Assembly (NCBI GenBank): GCA_023417785.1
Contig: JAEZEH010000096.1
Coordinates: 5,944-69,943, forward strand
Length of the DNA stretch: 64,000 nucleotides
Source: Bacteroidota bacterium
Lineage (GTDB): Bacteria; Bacteroidota; Bacteroidia; Cytophagales; Cyclobacteriaceae
Direction: 5' to 3'
The position numbers and the translations under genes are program-made. Below, piece after piece: positions 52,021-60,144 of the stretch. Positions within the stretch are counted from its first letter, which is position 1. Each line of letters starts with the position of its first letter. The notes beneath the pieces are model-generated. The model was given only the letters and a program-made list of their open reading frames with translations. It was not told the origin of the DNA and made no database searches.

Positions 52021-53229
52021 TTAAATTTTGTTCAGCGGCCCCACGGTACCTTTGAACAGGTTCATCTGCATTCGTACGCGGCTGTTAACGCCCAACGTGG
52101 TAGCCCTTACGAGTTTCTCAACACCGTGCCGGTGTTTGATGTGATCGATCGCCTCATGAAGATTGATGCTTTCTTCAGTTTCATCGAACATGTTTATCTG
52201 ATGATTACCGTGAACAAGTTGACTGAGCCGTACCCCTACCAACCTGATTAGCATCCTTCTGTTATATAACTTATCAAACAATTGGGTTACCGTTTTCAAT
52301 AAAACCTGGTCAGACGAAGTATATGGGATATGTACCTGTTTAGTCTCGGTGTCGAAATTGGAATAGCGAATCTTTACTGTTACGCATGAGGTTAATTTTT
52401 TTTGTTCGCGGAGCGTAAAGGCCACCTTCTCAATCATGGCTGTGAGAATGGACTTTAGTCGTTTCACATCGATCGTATCCTCATCGAAAGTGCATTCCGT
52501 TGAAATTGACTTTTGTTCGGTATGCGGAACCACGGGCGAGTCGTCAATACCATGCGCCTTGTTCCAGATAGCCCGACCATTTTTACCAAAGGCGCTGACC
52601 AGAAAACTCAAGGGCATCTCGCGAAGCGTCTTTACGGTTCGTACCCCCATATCATAAAGGAAGGCCGCCGTTTCCCTGCCTATCATTGGGATTTTATCGA
52701 CAGAAAGGGGCGCAAGAAATTCCTGTTCCCCGCCAAGGGTAATTTGTTTTTCGGCATTGGGCTTGAATTCTGCGGTTGCCACTTTTGAGACCAGTTTATT
52801 CACCGACATCGCCAGGGAGATAGGCAGAGCTGTTTCCCTGATGATTTTTCTTCTAAGCTCAGTGGCCCATTTGAAGGCTCCGAAGTATCGGTCCATCCCG
52901 CTGGCATCGACATAGAATTCATCGATGGAAGCCTTCTCGAACATTGGCGACGCATCCGCCACGATTTCGGTCACTTCATGCGAGTTCTGGCTGTAAGCTT
53001 CCATGTCGCCAGAGATCACTACCGCATCCGGACACAGTTGGAGGGCGAGATACATCGGCATCGCCGAATGCACGCCGAACATTCTTGTTTCGTAACTACA
53101 TGCCGCTACCACACCTCGGCGGCTGCTTCCGCCTATTATTAAAGGCTTCCCCTTGAGCCGGGGGTTGCGTTTACACTCGACAGCTACGAAAAAGGCATCC
53201 AAATCCATGTGGATAATGTTCCGATCCAT
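52021..53229 (-). CDS. dinB: DNA polymerase IV (Y-family)
   Basis: 402 residues. Catalytic residues appear in 'IIHMDLDAFFVAVECKRNPR' and 'EKASIDEFYVDASGMDRYFG' (canonical SIDE), with 'VVAACSYETRMFGVHSAMPM' as the fingers and a little-finger domain at about 240-360. A C-terminal segment with 'QINMFDE' could be a beta-clamp-binding motif. It performs translesion synthesis. It lies 25 bases downstream of a small unknown ORF and faces the lexA-like gene, so it is probably SOS-controlled. A palindrome lies right before its start. Confidence 0.96.
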   Translation of the reverse strand: MDRNIIHMDLDAFFVAVECKRNPRLKGKPLIIGGSSRRGVVAACSYETRMFGVHSAMPMYLALQLCPDAVVISGDMEAYSQNSHEVTEIVADASPMFEKASIDEFYVDASGMDRYFGAFKWATELRRKIIRETALPISLAMSVNKLVSKVATAEFKPNAEKQITLGGEQEFLAPLSVDKIPMIGRETAAFLYDMGVRTVKTLREMPLSFLVSAFGKNGRAIWNKAHGIDDSPVVPHTEQKSISTECTFDEDTIDVKRLKSILTAMIEKVAFTLREQKKLTSCVTVKIRYSNFDTETKQVHIPYTSSDQVLLKTVTQLFDKLYNRRMLIRLVGVRLSQLVHGNHQINMFDETEESINLHEAIDHIKHRHGVEKLVRATTLGVNSRVRMQMNLFKGTVGPLNKI

Positions 53230-53239
53230 GAAACAAATA

Positions 53240-53256
53240 AACTAATATTTTTAGTT
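53240..53256. promoter_or_regulatory. inverted repeat just upstream of dinB
   Basis: AACTAA-TATTT-TTAGTT, perfect 6-base arms, ending 11 bases before the dinB ATG and touching the stop codon of the small upstream ORF. It may be an operator or a small RNA hairpin. Confidence 0.4.
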
Positions 53257-53446
53257 ATCTGTTGTATTTTTCGACTAATTTTTTTAGGTTTGAAACATCA
53301 TTGCCTGATGGACTTTTAATTCGCTGTTTTTGCCATACAGTTTTTAAGACCACTGGCGGGATCATAGTTGGCTGATTACTTTTGTGATGCAGGCCGCGCG
53401 TGTCGCGGAGCATCACACCAGTGATCATTGTCTTAGGTTCTGCCAT
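53255..53446 (-). CDS. small hypothetical protein between dinB and the lexA-like gene
   Basis: 63 residues, basic, without a signal peptide or membrane segment ('TMITGVMLRDTRGLHHKSNQ' near the N-terminus). I do not recognise it. Codon use is unremarkable. It would be the first gene of the dinB transcript, whose likely -7 element (TACATTTT on the minus strand, 53479-53472) overlaps the lexA-side palindrome. It could equally be an untranslated leader. Confidence 0.4.
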   Translation of the reverse strand: MAEPKTMITGVMLRDTRGLHHKSNQPTMIPPVVLKTVWQKQRIKSPSGNDVSNLKKLVEKYNR

Positions 53447-53458
53447 AGAAGCGAGATA

Positions 53459-53473
53459 TTATTACTTTAATAA
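53459..53473. promoter_or_regulatory. palindromic operator candidate between lexA-like and dinB transcription units
   Basis: TTATTA-CTT-TAATAA, a perfect inverted repeat in the 37-base gap between divergent starts (53446 and 53484). A minus-strand -7-like TACATTTT overlaps it, so a bound repressor would block that promoter and its own. A binding site for the S24-type repressor is the natural inference. Confidence 0.5.
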
Positions 53474-53483
53474 AATGTAGAAG

Positions 53484-54269
53484 ATGGCAATCGTTAACAA
53501 GAATCTAAAATTCCTGCGTGCTCAGCAGGGACTTACCCAGAAGCAACTCGCTGAGAAGCTCGGGCTGAAACAGGCTGCCGTGGGTGCCTACGAGGAAGAG
53601 CGATCAACTCCACCTTTGGCCTCCCTCATGGATATCAGCAAGATCTTCAAAGTAAACATCGATCTGTTAGTGAACCACGACCTGAGCCGCGTTCCCGAGA
53701 AAGAGTGGAAAGGCAAAGGGCCGTCGCGCGGGAAGGATGTCCTTGCCATAACAGTTGATTCGAATAATCGTGAGAACGTTGAGCTTGTAACCCAGAAAGC
53801 ATCAGCAGGCTATCTCGCCGGCTATGAAGATCCGCAGTTCGTTAAAGATCTTCCAAAGATCAGTTTGCCGGTATTACCGCGTAACAAAACTTTCCGCGCC
53901 TTCGAAATTCAGGGGGATTCGATGCTGCCGGTTCAGCCGGGAAGTATCATTTTCGGTGAGTACGTAGAGGACGCTACCTCAATTAAGAATGGTAAGCTTT
54001 ATGTTCTGGTGACCGCAAATGATGGTATTGTCTTTAAGCGCGTATTCAACTTTGCTGCTGAAGAAGGAAAACTGTTACTCGTATCGGATAATCGTCTTTA
54101 CGAACCTTACTCGGTGAACACCAGTGATGTCCTTGAGATCTGGCATGCGAAAGCCTTCTTTTCAAACCAGTTTCCCGATGTTCAGCAAAACAGCACCGTG
54201 CCTGCGGAGCAGCTTGCAATGACCATACTTGCGCTTCAGGAGGAAATACGGAGGTTGAAGAAGAAGTGA
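53484..54269 (+). CDS. LexA-like repressor (XRE HTH plus S24 autoprotease)
   Basis: 261 residues. The N-terminus is an XRE-type helix-turn-helix (about 5-65, 'LTQKQLAEKLGLKQAAVGAY'), not the winged helix of E. coli LexA. The C-terminus is an S24 peptidase with Ser in 'FEIQGDSMLPVQPGSIIFGE' and Lys in 'NDGIVFKRVFN'. A likely cleavage bond is Ala-Gly in 'QKASAGYLAGYEDPQ'. After DNA damage it should cleave itself and free its targets. It faces dinB across a palindromic gap. A similar repressor-dinB-dnaE layout is known in Bacteroidota. Confidence 0.93.
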   Translation: MAIVNKNLKFLRAQQGLTQKQLAEKLGLKQAAVGAYEEERSTPPLASLMDISKIFKVNIDLLVNHDLSRVPEKEWKGKGPSRGKDVLAITVDSNNRENVELVTQKASAGYLAGYEDPQFVKDLPKISLPVLPRNKTFRAFEIQGDSMLPVQPGSIIFGEYVEDATSIKNGKLYVLVTANDGIVFKRVFNFAAEEGKLLLVSDNRLYEPYSVNTSDVLEIWHAKAFFSNQFPDVQQNSTVPAEQLAMTILALQEEIRRLKKK

Positions 54270-54349
54270 TGCAGCGTTAAACAAGTTTCTATCGACTTGG
54301 CTTTCTTGACCTCTCGGTCAGCCCTTGATCCTGTCGCTACTCTTTATCC

Positions 54350-54881
54350 TTACATGCTGATCCGAGAGTTAAGGATCGTGTCTTTGTTGTCAGTTGTTGG
54401 CCGCAGTTCATAATTAATCATTCCAGCTATGCTTCGCCATTTCTTGCTACTACTTTCGTATCTTTCCGTCACCATAAAACCTCTTGAATAAATAATTTTG
54501 TAAGTGTTAGAATCTTTCCCCTTTTCAAGTCTAATACCTATTGGAGCCTGATGATCCTCCGGGACAGGTTTGCCTTCCTTTGCTATATTCTCCAGGCTCT
54601 TAATCAAGACTTCTGATCGGGTTTTTTGAACAAAATTGACTACGACGACAGACAGTAGTTGCGAACCAAAAAAAATCGGAATAATCGAACTGATGAATAG
54701 TACCCTGGGTACAGAAGAACGCTTAACAAGGCTGATAATAAGAGATACTATACATCCCGAAAGTGACAGCGAGAGGAATTAGCAGGTAAAACATCTCAAA
54801 CACTACAAGCCGGTCCACGAACGGGAAAATTAATCCCGCTATCGCTATTATCGACAACGCAGCTTTAGTCATTCTAGTCAT
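54350..54881 (-). pseudogene. frameshifted three-helix membrane protein gene of unknown function
   Basis: A start at 54881 reads 52 residues with two membrane segments ('ALSIIAIAGLIFPFVDRL', 'MFYLLIPLAVTFG') and stops at 54723. The other frame is open from 54778 to the stop at 54350, has no ATG start, and continues as 'CIVSLIISLVKRSS', 'VLFISSIIPIFFGSQLLSVV' and a soluble tail ('NTYKIIYSRGFMVTERYESS'). Joining them near 54750 by one base gives about 175 residues with a sensible topology. A single-base indel (real or a sequencing error) best explains it. The usual short call for the tail alone (54350-54607) would begin at TTG and cut the membrane part. Confidence 0.65.
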
Positions 54882-54982
54882 CACCTCGTCGTAGTGTAAT
54901 TATCACCAACTCGCAGATACTTGCAACTTGCAACACTCGAAGCCCCTGCTTATGAAAGCCCAATTGTACATCCAAAACATCT

Positions 54983-55011
54983 AAAACAGGTTCGAATCAA
55001 GTTCGAACCTG
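54983..55011 (-). terminator. terminator of the Gfo/Idh/MocA operon
   Basis: Perfect 10-bp stem CAGGTTCGAA (54987-54996) and TTCGAACCTG (55002-55011), 5-base loop. On the minus strand it is followed by TTTTAG. It lies 28 bases after the oxidoreductase stop. Confidence 0.7.
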
Positions 55012-55038
55012 CTCCGGTATTTCGCTTGACAATACCCT

Positions 55039-56388
55039 CTACGCGAAATACTTCGTAACCCCCGGAGTAGCTACCGGATAAAATCCATTGGCATCGGGTT
55101 TCACCGGTGGTTCGGCATCCCAGGCAAACTTCGCCGGCATGATGCTTAGGCCTGAATTCAACACCTTATCCCACTCCATCACCTGGCCTGAATACGTTGC
55201 CATTCGGCCCATGATAGAAGTCAGCGTGGCTTTCGCACCGTTCTCGGTATCATCGAACTTGTACTCGCCTTTGGCAATGGCCGCAAATAGTTCATCGTGT
55301 TCGGACTGATATGGATTGTTCTCGCTTTTCTTGTCGAACTTGTAAAGATTCTTGCCCTTACTTTGAATTTCACCTGCACCGCATTTCACAACTCCTTTTG
55401 TACCGACAATCATTTCGTCAACGATCGCATAGGTACCCTTGATGTGGCGGCACTGACTATTCAAAACCGATCCGTCGGCATAGTGATATTCGACGTAATG
55501 GTGATCGAATATTTCACCATATTCCTTACCCGTGCGAACCTGCCGTCCACCCATGCCCTGGGCCCTAACAGGGTAGCCTCCCTTAAACCAGTTGAACACA
55601 TCGATGTTGTGTATATGCTGTTCAGTAATGTGGTCACCACACAGCCAGTTGAAATAATACCAGTTCCGCATCTGATATTCCATTTCAGTTTGGCCCGCCT
55701 CCCGCGTCTTGACCCACACACCATCGTTATTCCACCATACTTGTCCGGAGGTGATGTCGCCAATCATTCCATCTTTAACACGTTTGTAAAGTTCGCGGTA
55801 TGAATTCTGGTAGTGTCGTTGCAGCCCCACGACAACATTCAATTTCTTTTGCTTCGCGATCGCCGCGGCTTCGAGCACTTTTTTCACTCCGGCAGGATCG
55901 GTGGCTACGGGCTTTTCCATAAACACATGTTTTCCCTGTCGCACCGCTTCTTCAAAATGGATCGGACGGAAACCTGGAGGTGTCGTAAGGATAATAACGT
56001 CAGCCAGAGCTATGGCTTTCTTATATCCATCGAACCCGACGAATTTTGTTTCTTCCGTTACGGTAATCTTGTCCTTCACATTTCCAGCGGCGCCCGACCA
56101 GTCGGAAAGATCATCCTGCGTAAGGGCGTCATAGCATTCATCCAGGCGGTCGCGGAATGCATCAGCCATAGCCACCAGTTTAACATTCTGCTTGGTGAGC
56201 AGCGCTTGCATGGCAGCACCGGTTCCCCGGCCACCGCAGCCGATGACGGCAACTTTGATTGCATCATCGACTGAGTTAAAGTAACCTGCGTTCGACATCA
56301 GGGGCATTGCCATCAGGCCACCCGTTGCAAGTGCCGAACTTTTTAAAAATGTCCGGCGCGTTGTGTTTGCATTTTCTTTGGTATTCAT
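55039..56388 (-). CDS. exported Gfo/Idh/MocA family oxidoreductase
   Basis: 449 residues with a twin-arginine signal ('TTRRTFLKSSALATGGLMAM'). The Rossmann motif is 'IKVAVIGCGGRGTGAAMQAL', the nucleotide/substrate part 'KHVFMEKPVATDPAGVKKVL' (EKP), and a catalytic-type His is in 'CGDHITEQHIHNIDVFNWFK'. Tat export with folded NAD(P) is typical for such enzymes in Bacteroidota, where they act on sugars or glycosides in the periplasm. It follows the SUMF1-like gene on the same strand (48 bases) and probably shares its transcript. Confidence 0.93.
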   Translation of the reverse strand: MNTKENANTTRRTFLKSSALATGGLMAMPLMSNAGYFNSVDDAIKVAVIGCGGRGTGAAMQALLTKQNVKLVAMADAFRDRLDECYDALTQDDLSDWSGAAGNVKDKITVTEETKFVGFDGYKKAIALADVIILTTPPGFRPIHFEEAVRQGKHVFMEKPVATDPAGVKKVLEAAAIAKQKKLNVVVGLQRHYQNSYRELYKRVKDGMIGDITSGQVWWNNDGVWVKTREAGQTEMEYQMRNWYYFNWLCGDHITEQHIHNIDVFNWFKGGYPVRAQGMGGRQVRTGKEYGEIFDHHYVEYHYADGSVLNSQCRHIKGTYAIVDEMIVGTKGVVKCGAGEIQSKGKNLYKFDKKSENNPYQSEHDELFAAIAKGEYKFDDTENGAKATLTSIMGRMATYSGQVMEWDKVLNSGLSIMPAKFAWDAEPPVKPDANGFYPVATPGVTKYFA

Positions 56389-56436
56389 AGGCTTTGGTAT
56401 ACATCCACATCATTCACGTGTGGATCGGTGAAACTG

Positions 56437-57381
56437 TTATTTTAGGTACGCTGCATAAAAGGATTCAATCTCTTCTTCCGACGGTTGTTTTACGGGCCGC
56501 ACAAGCCGGAATCCCATGAACATACCGTCGGTGAGCCACCAGCGGCTTTTGGGAATCTGCGGATCGCGTTGATTCCAATCAGCCTTCGACGGGATACGAT
56601 TAGTGCATCTGATTTCGGTTTTTTCATCCAAATAAGATCCGCCTCTCGCGGTACGCGGATACTTTGTGCCCGGTTTTGTTACGGGGTCTTTTACGCCATC
56701 AGCAAGGTTAGCATATGCCGACGCATCATATTGATTGAGGGTCCATTCGCTCAGATTACCCAACATATCATAGATCCCCCACGCGTTGGGCTTCAGTTGC
56801 TTCACTTTTTGATATTTACCGTTGCTGTTTTCACGAAAGAAAGCATGTTCCTTAAGTTCCTTCAGATTCTGCGGAACCGACGTGGGCGACCCTGCGCGGC
56901 ACGCATATTCCCATTCAGCCTCAGTGGGTAAGCGGAAAAATACACCGGTTTGTTCATAAAGCCATTTGCAGTACATGATGGCCGCGGTCTGACTTAAACT
57001 GTTCGTTGGGTTCCGGGCATCGCGACCCATCCCCCAGGTAAGATCGATATACTGCGCCGTAGGTCGTGAAACGGCATCCACCTTTACGGCTTTCGTCTGC
57101 GGAACGTCGTAGTTCTTAAAAAAAGTATCCCATTCGGCAAAAGTCACTTCGTGTTCGCCAATGTAAAAGGATGAAAGATTAATTTTCCGTTGGGGCCCCT
57201 CATCTTCCTCACGAACGACCTCCGACGGTGGGCTTCCCATGAGAAAAGATCCTCCCGGAACCTGAATCATTTTAAACGTTACCGACGTACCAGGAACGGT
57301 ATGTACTTCACTTTTGAGATTCTGAGCGCTAACACTGCTTCCCACTAACGCCAGGAGAGTACCAAGAAATAACTTTTTCAA
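56437..57381 (-). CDS. exported SUMF1 (formylglycine-generating-enzyme fold) protein
   Basis: 314 residues with a signal peptide (SSVSAQ). The FGE-sulfatase domain covers about 30-305: 'FKMIQVPGGSFLMGSPPSEV', 'SFYIGEHEVTFAEWDTFF', 'FFRLPTEAEWEYACRAGSPT', 'NAWGIYDMLGNLSEWTLNQY', 'TARGGSYLDEKTEIRCTNRI', 'GMFMGFRLVRP'. The pair of copper-binding catalytic cysteines near the C-terminus of true FGE is not seen (no Cys just before GFR), so it is more likely a structural or sugar-binding relative like GldJ/GldK than a sulfatase activator. It is probably in an operon with the oxidoreductase. Confidence 0.88.
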   Translation of the reverse strand: MKKLFLGTLLALVGSSVSAQNLKSEVHTVPGTSVTFKMIQVPGGSFLMGSPPSEVVREEDEGPQRKINLSSFYIGEHEVTFAEWDTFFKNYDVPQTKAVKVDAVSRPTAQYIDLTWGMGRDARNPTNSLSQTAAIMYCKWLYEQTGVFFRLPTEAEWEYACRAGSPTSVPQNLKELKEHAFFRENSNGKYQKVKQLKPNAWGIYDMLGNLSEWTLNQYDASAYANLADGVKDPVTKPGTKYPRTARGGSYLDEKTEIRCTNRIPSKADWNQRDPQIPKSRWWLTDGMFMGFRLVRPVKQPSEEEIESFYAAYLK

Positions 57382-57463
57382 TAAATACAGGTTTGGATTT
57401 CCAATTTAGAGATTAAACCCTCCGATGGCAACCTGTTTTGTCCTGTGTCTGACAGATTCCCGT

Positions 57464-58657
57464 CTATTTTTCACGGCGGATCAGCGCCATATAGAAACCA
57501 TCAAAGCCTTCGGAGGGCCATAGATGGTTGTCCCGGATCAATGTAAAGTCGCCGTTTTTCGAATCAAGAAAGGCTGCGACCTGATTTTCATTCTCCGACG
57601 GAAGGACACTGCATGTGGAATACACCATTAAACCACCCGGCTTTAATATCTGGGAATAGTCATTGAGAATTTTCTCCTGAAGAGCCCGGACCTCATCAAT
57701 AAACTGTGGAGCAAGTTTCCATTTCGCATCTGGGTTGCGTTTTAAAACACCGGTGCCTGAGCACGGCACATCGAGTAACAACCGGTCTGCCGAGTTGTGC
57801 AGTCGTTTAATCACTTTGGAGGAGTCGATGACCTTGGCTTCAAGGTTTGATACGCCGGCCCGCCGGGCACGCTTTTGAAGTTCGTCCAGTTTCCATTGCT
57901 CCACATCCATTGCCAGAATACGGCCTTTGTTTTTCATCAGCGAAGCGATATGAAGGGTTTTTCCGCCAGCACCCGCGCACGCGTCGATAACCCTCATACC
58001 CGGTTCCGGTTCGAGATAATAACCCACCGCCTGCGATGATGCGTCCTGGACTTCGAAAAGACCTTCTTTGAAAGACGGCGCATAAAATATGTTCTGGCGC
58101 TGTTCAAGAACAAGTGCGTCGGGATATTGCTCCAGCGAACGTGTCTCGACCTCTTCCTCCTGAAGCCGTTTCGATAGCTCCCGGCGCGTTATCTTTAATG
58201 TGTTTGTCCTAAGTACCACAGGTGCGGCCGTGTTGAGCGCGTGCAACTCCGTTTCCCATTTTTCACCAAGTTCTCGCTCCCCGATTTCGTCCAGCCAGTC
58301 CGGTATTGATTCCCGGATATTGCGTTTCGTTTTCGCATCCTCATATCGTTTCCTCACCTCCGCGTGGTTTATCCCGCCGAACTCATTCCAGTCTGGCAGC
58401 GGATACTCATTCAGAATGAACCACGACGCCAGCAGCTTCCAGTAATCACCTTCCTGGGCACGGCCTACATACCTGAGCAGCACGTACCACCTGACGATGT
58501 CATAAGTGGTTTCCGCGATAAACCGACGGTCACGCGCTCCCCATTTGGAATTTTGCTTGAGAACTTTCTCAATGACCTTGTCGGCGTACTTACCCTCGGC
58601 GAAAATCTGGTCGAGGGCGTAAATGACTGCTTCAGTTGTGGAACGGTGTAATCTCAT
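57464..58657 (-). CDS. RsmB/NOP-type rRNA cytosine-5 methyltransferase
   Basis: 397 residues. An N-terminal NusB-like helical part (about 1-140) is followed by a SAM-binding methyltransferase: 'VIDACAGAGGKTLHIASLMK', the catalytic 'LLLDVPCSGTGVLKRNPDAK' (PCS) and 'MVYSTCSVLPSENENQVAAF' (TCS). It likely forms 5-methylcytosine in 16S rRNA (RsmB type). The symbol rsmB fits, but RsmF-like relatives are possible. A single gene on the minus strand. Confidence 0.92.
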   Translation of the reverse strand: MRLHRSTTEAVIYALDQIFAEGKYADKVIEKVLKQNSKWGARDRRFIAETTYDIVRWYVLLRYVGRAQEGDYWKLLASWFILNEYPLPDWNEFGGINHAEVRKRYEDAKTKRNIRESIPDWLDEIGERELGEKWETELHALNTAAPVVLRTNTLKITRRELSKRLQEEEVETRSLEQYPDALVLEQRQNIFYAPSFKEGLFEVQDASSQAVGYYLEPEPGMRVIDACAGAGGKTLHIASLMKNKGRILAMDVEQWKLDELQKRARRAGVSNLEAKVIDSSKVIKRLHNSADRLLLDVPCSGTGVLKRNPDAKWKLAPQFIDEVRALQEKILNDYSQILKPGGLMVYSTCSVLPSENENQVAAFLDSKNGDFTLIRDNHLWPSEGFDGFYMALIRREK

Positions 58658-58818
58658 TTGTAGAATAGTCGCGAAGATAGGAATTTATCCGCGTCCTTAA
58701 TATCGGCCAACTTCATGAAGATACGCACTCAGGAGAGGGCGGGACAGAGGATCGGAAACGCCTATGCATTTTGGTCTGAAAATGCCCTGGTTTTGGGAAC
58801 TTTAATGTAATTTGGCTT

Positions 58819-59136
58819 ATGGGTAGAGTCGTCATAGTAGTATACAGGCCACTTAAAGGAAAAGAGGCTGCGCTTGAACACATTGTAAAATCCCATCATG
58901 CCGTATTACGCCAGCACCAATTCGTTACCTCCCGCCACCCAGTGCTGATGAAAGCCCTTGACGGATCGATCGTTGAAGTGTTTGAATGGGTTTCACAAGA
59001 AGCCATTGAAAGGGCCCATACCCATCCTGTTGCAGGACAACTCTGGGAGAAATTTGGTGAAGTCTGTACCTACGAGAAACCGGTGGATGTAAACGAGTTC
59101 CATAATCTTTTTTCTGAATTTGAATCGGTAGACTAA
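58819..59136 (+). CDS. small ABM/ferredoxin-fold protein of unknown function
   Basis: 105 residues with a beta-alpha-beta pattern of the dimeric alpha-beta barrel group ('VVIVVYRPLKGKEAALEHIV' with 'HPVLMKALDGSIVEVFEW'). The family is compatible with antibiotic-biosynthesis monooxygenase-like or YCII-like proteins, but I cannot name the activity. It is followed after 1 base by the isomerase-like gene, so the two are probably co-translated. Confidence 0.7.
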   Translation: MGRVVIVVYRPLKGKEAALEHIVKSHHAVLRQHQFVTSRHPVLMKALDGSIVEVFEWVSQEAIERAHTHPVAGQLWEKFGEVCTYEKPVDVNEFHNLFSEFESVD

Positions 59137-59137
59137 C

Positions 59138-60061
59138 ATGAAAAGAAGAAATTTCCTTCACACGGCATTAACTACGGGAGCCTCTGCAGCCGCGATAGGA
59201 ACAGCCTTTGGTTCAATGGCGTCTAAGCAAAAAACAGTTTCGCAGGCGGAGAAGCCCTTTCGGATGAACTATGCTCCTCACGACGGAATGTTTTCTGTTC
59301 ATGCCGGGAAGAACTTTGTTGATCAGATCAGGTTTATGCACGATCAGGGCTTCCGGGCAATCGAGGATAACGGTATGCTTAGACGCACGAAGGAAGAGCA
59401 GAATCAAATCGCGTCCACACTAAGCAAGCTCGGCATGACCATGGGCGTGTTCGTAGTTGATGGCGGCGACAACTGGAAAACCTCGCTTACAACGGGGAAA
59501 CCCGAGTTTACAGAAACCTTCGTGAAAACGTGTAGGGATTGTGTTGAGCTCGCTAAACGGGTAAACGCAAAATGGATGACGGTAGTGCCGGGTTTCTTTG
59601 ATAGGTCACTTCCGATCGGGATCCAGACCGCCAATGTGGTAGAGGCGCTCCGGCGGGGTGCGGAAATATTTGAGCCCCATGGTTTGGTCATGGTTCTTGA
59701 ACCACTAAGCGATACACCTGACCTTTTCATGCGGTTTTCAGATCAGACTTACGAGCTGTGTAAAGCCGTGAAAAGTCCGTCCTGCAAGATACTTTACGAC
59801 ATTTACCACATGCAGCGAAACGAAGGAAACCTCATCCCGAACATGGAACGCTGCTGGGAGGAGATCGCCTATATCCAGATTGGTGACAACCCCGGGCGGA
59901 AAGAACCGACTACAGGTGAAATTAATTACAAAAATATCTTCAAGTACCTTTCCGAAAAAGGCTATAAGGGCGTCATGGGAATGGAGCACGGAAATGCGAA
60001 ACCCGGCAAGGACGGCGAACTTGCGCTAATCCGGGCATATCGCGAAGTGGATAACTTCTGA
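59138..60061 (+). CDS. exported hydroxypyruvate isomerase-like TIM-barrel protein
   Basis: 307 residues with a Tat-like signal ('KRRNFLHTALTTGASAAAIG'). The barrel resembles hydroxypyruvate isomerase (Hyi) proteins: 'MNYAPHDGMFSVHAG', 'VMVLEPLSDTPDLF', 'KILYDIYHMQRNEGNLI', 'AYIQIGDNPGRKEPTTGEIN', 'GVMGMEHGNAKPGKDGELAL'. Metal-binding Glu, Asp, His and Glu are all in place. It is the third exported sugar isomerase-like protein in the window (also at 8749 and 30233), though they are not close paralogues. Confidence 0.9.
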   Translation: MKRRNFLHTALTTGASAAAIGTAFGSMASKQKTVSQAEKPFRMNYAPHDGMFSVHAGKNFVDQIRFMHDQGFRAIEDNGMLRRTKEEQNQIASTLSKLGMTMGVFVVDGGDNWKTSLTTGKPEFTETFVKTCRDCVELAKRVNAKWMTVVPGFFDRSLPIGIQTANVVEALRRGAEIFEPHGLVMVLEPLSDTPDLFMRFSDQTYELCKAVKSPSCKILYDIYHMQRNEGNLIPNMERCWEEIAYIQIGDNPGRKEPTTGEINYKNIFKYLSEKGYKGVMGMEHGNAKPGKDGELALIRAYREVDNF

Positions 60062-60115
60062 GCCTACTGGAATAATTTTTGTAATTTCAGGAAACCCTGT
60101 CGGCAGGATTTAGTT

Positions 60116-60123
60116 TAACTTTG
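60116..60123 (+). promoter_or_regulatory. -7 promoter element of the CHAT gene
   Basis: TAACTTTG, an exact TAnnTTTG match 21 bases before the ATG at 60145. No good -33 TTG is seen. Confidence 0.45.
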
Positions 60124-60144
60124 CTGGTCTAATTCTTTTGTGCA

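Noticed and set aside
56437..57381. Sulfatase-activating formylglycine-generating enzyme
   Set aside because: The catalytic cysteine pair is not visible and no sulfatase gene is adjacent.
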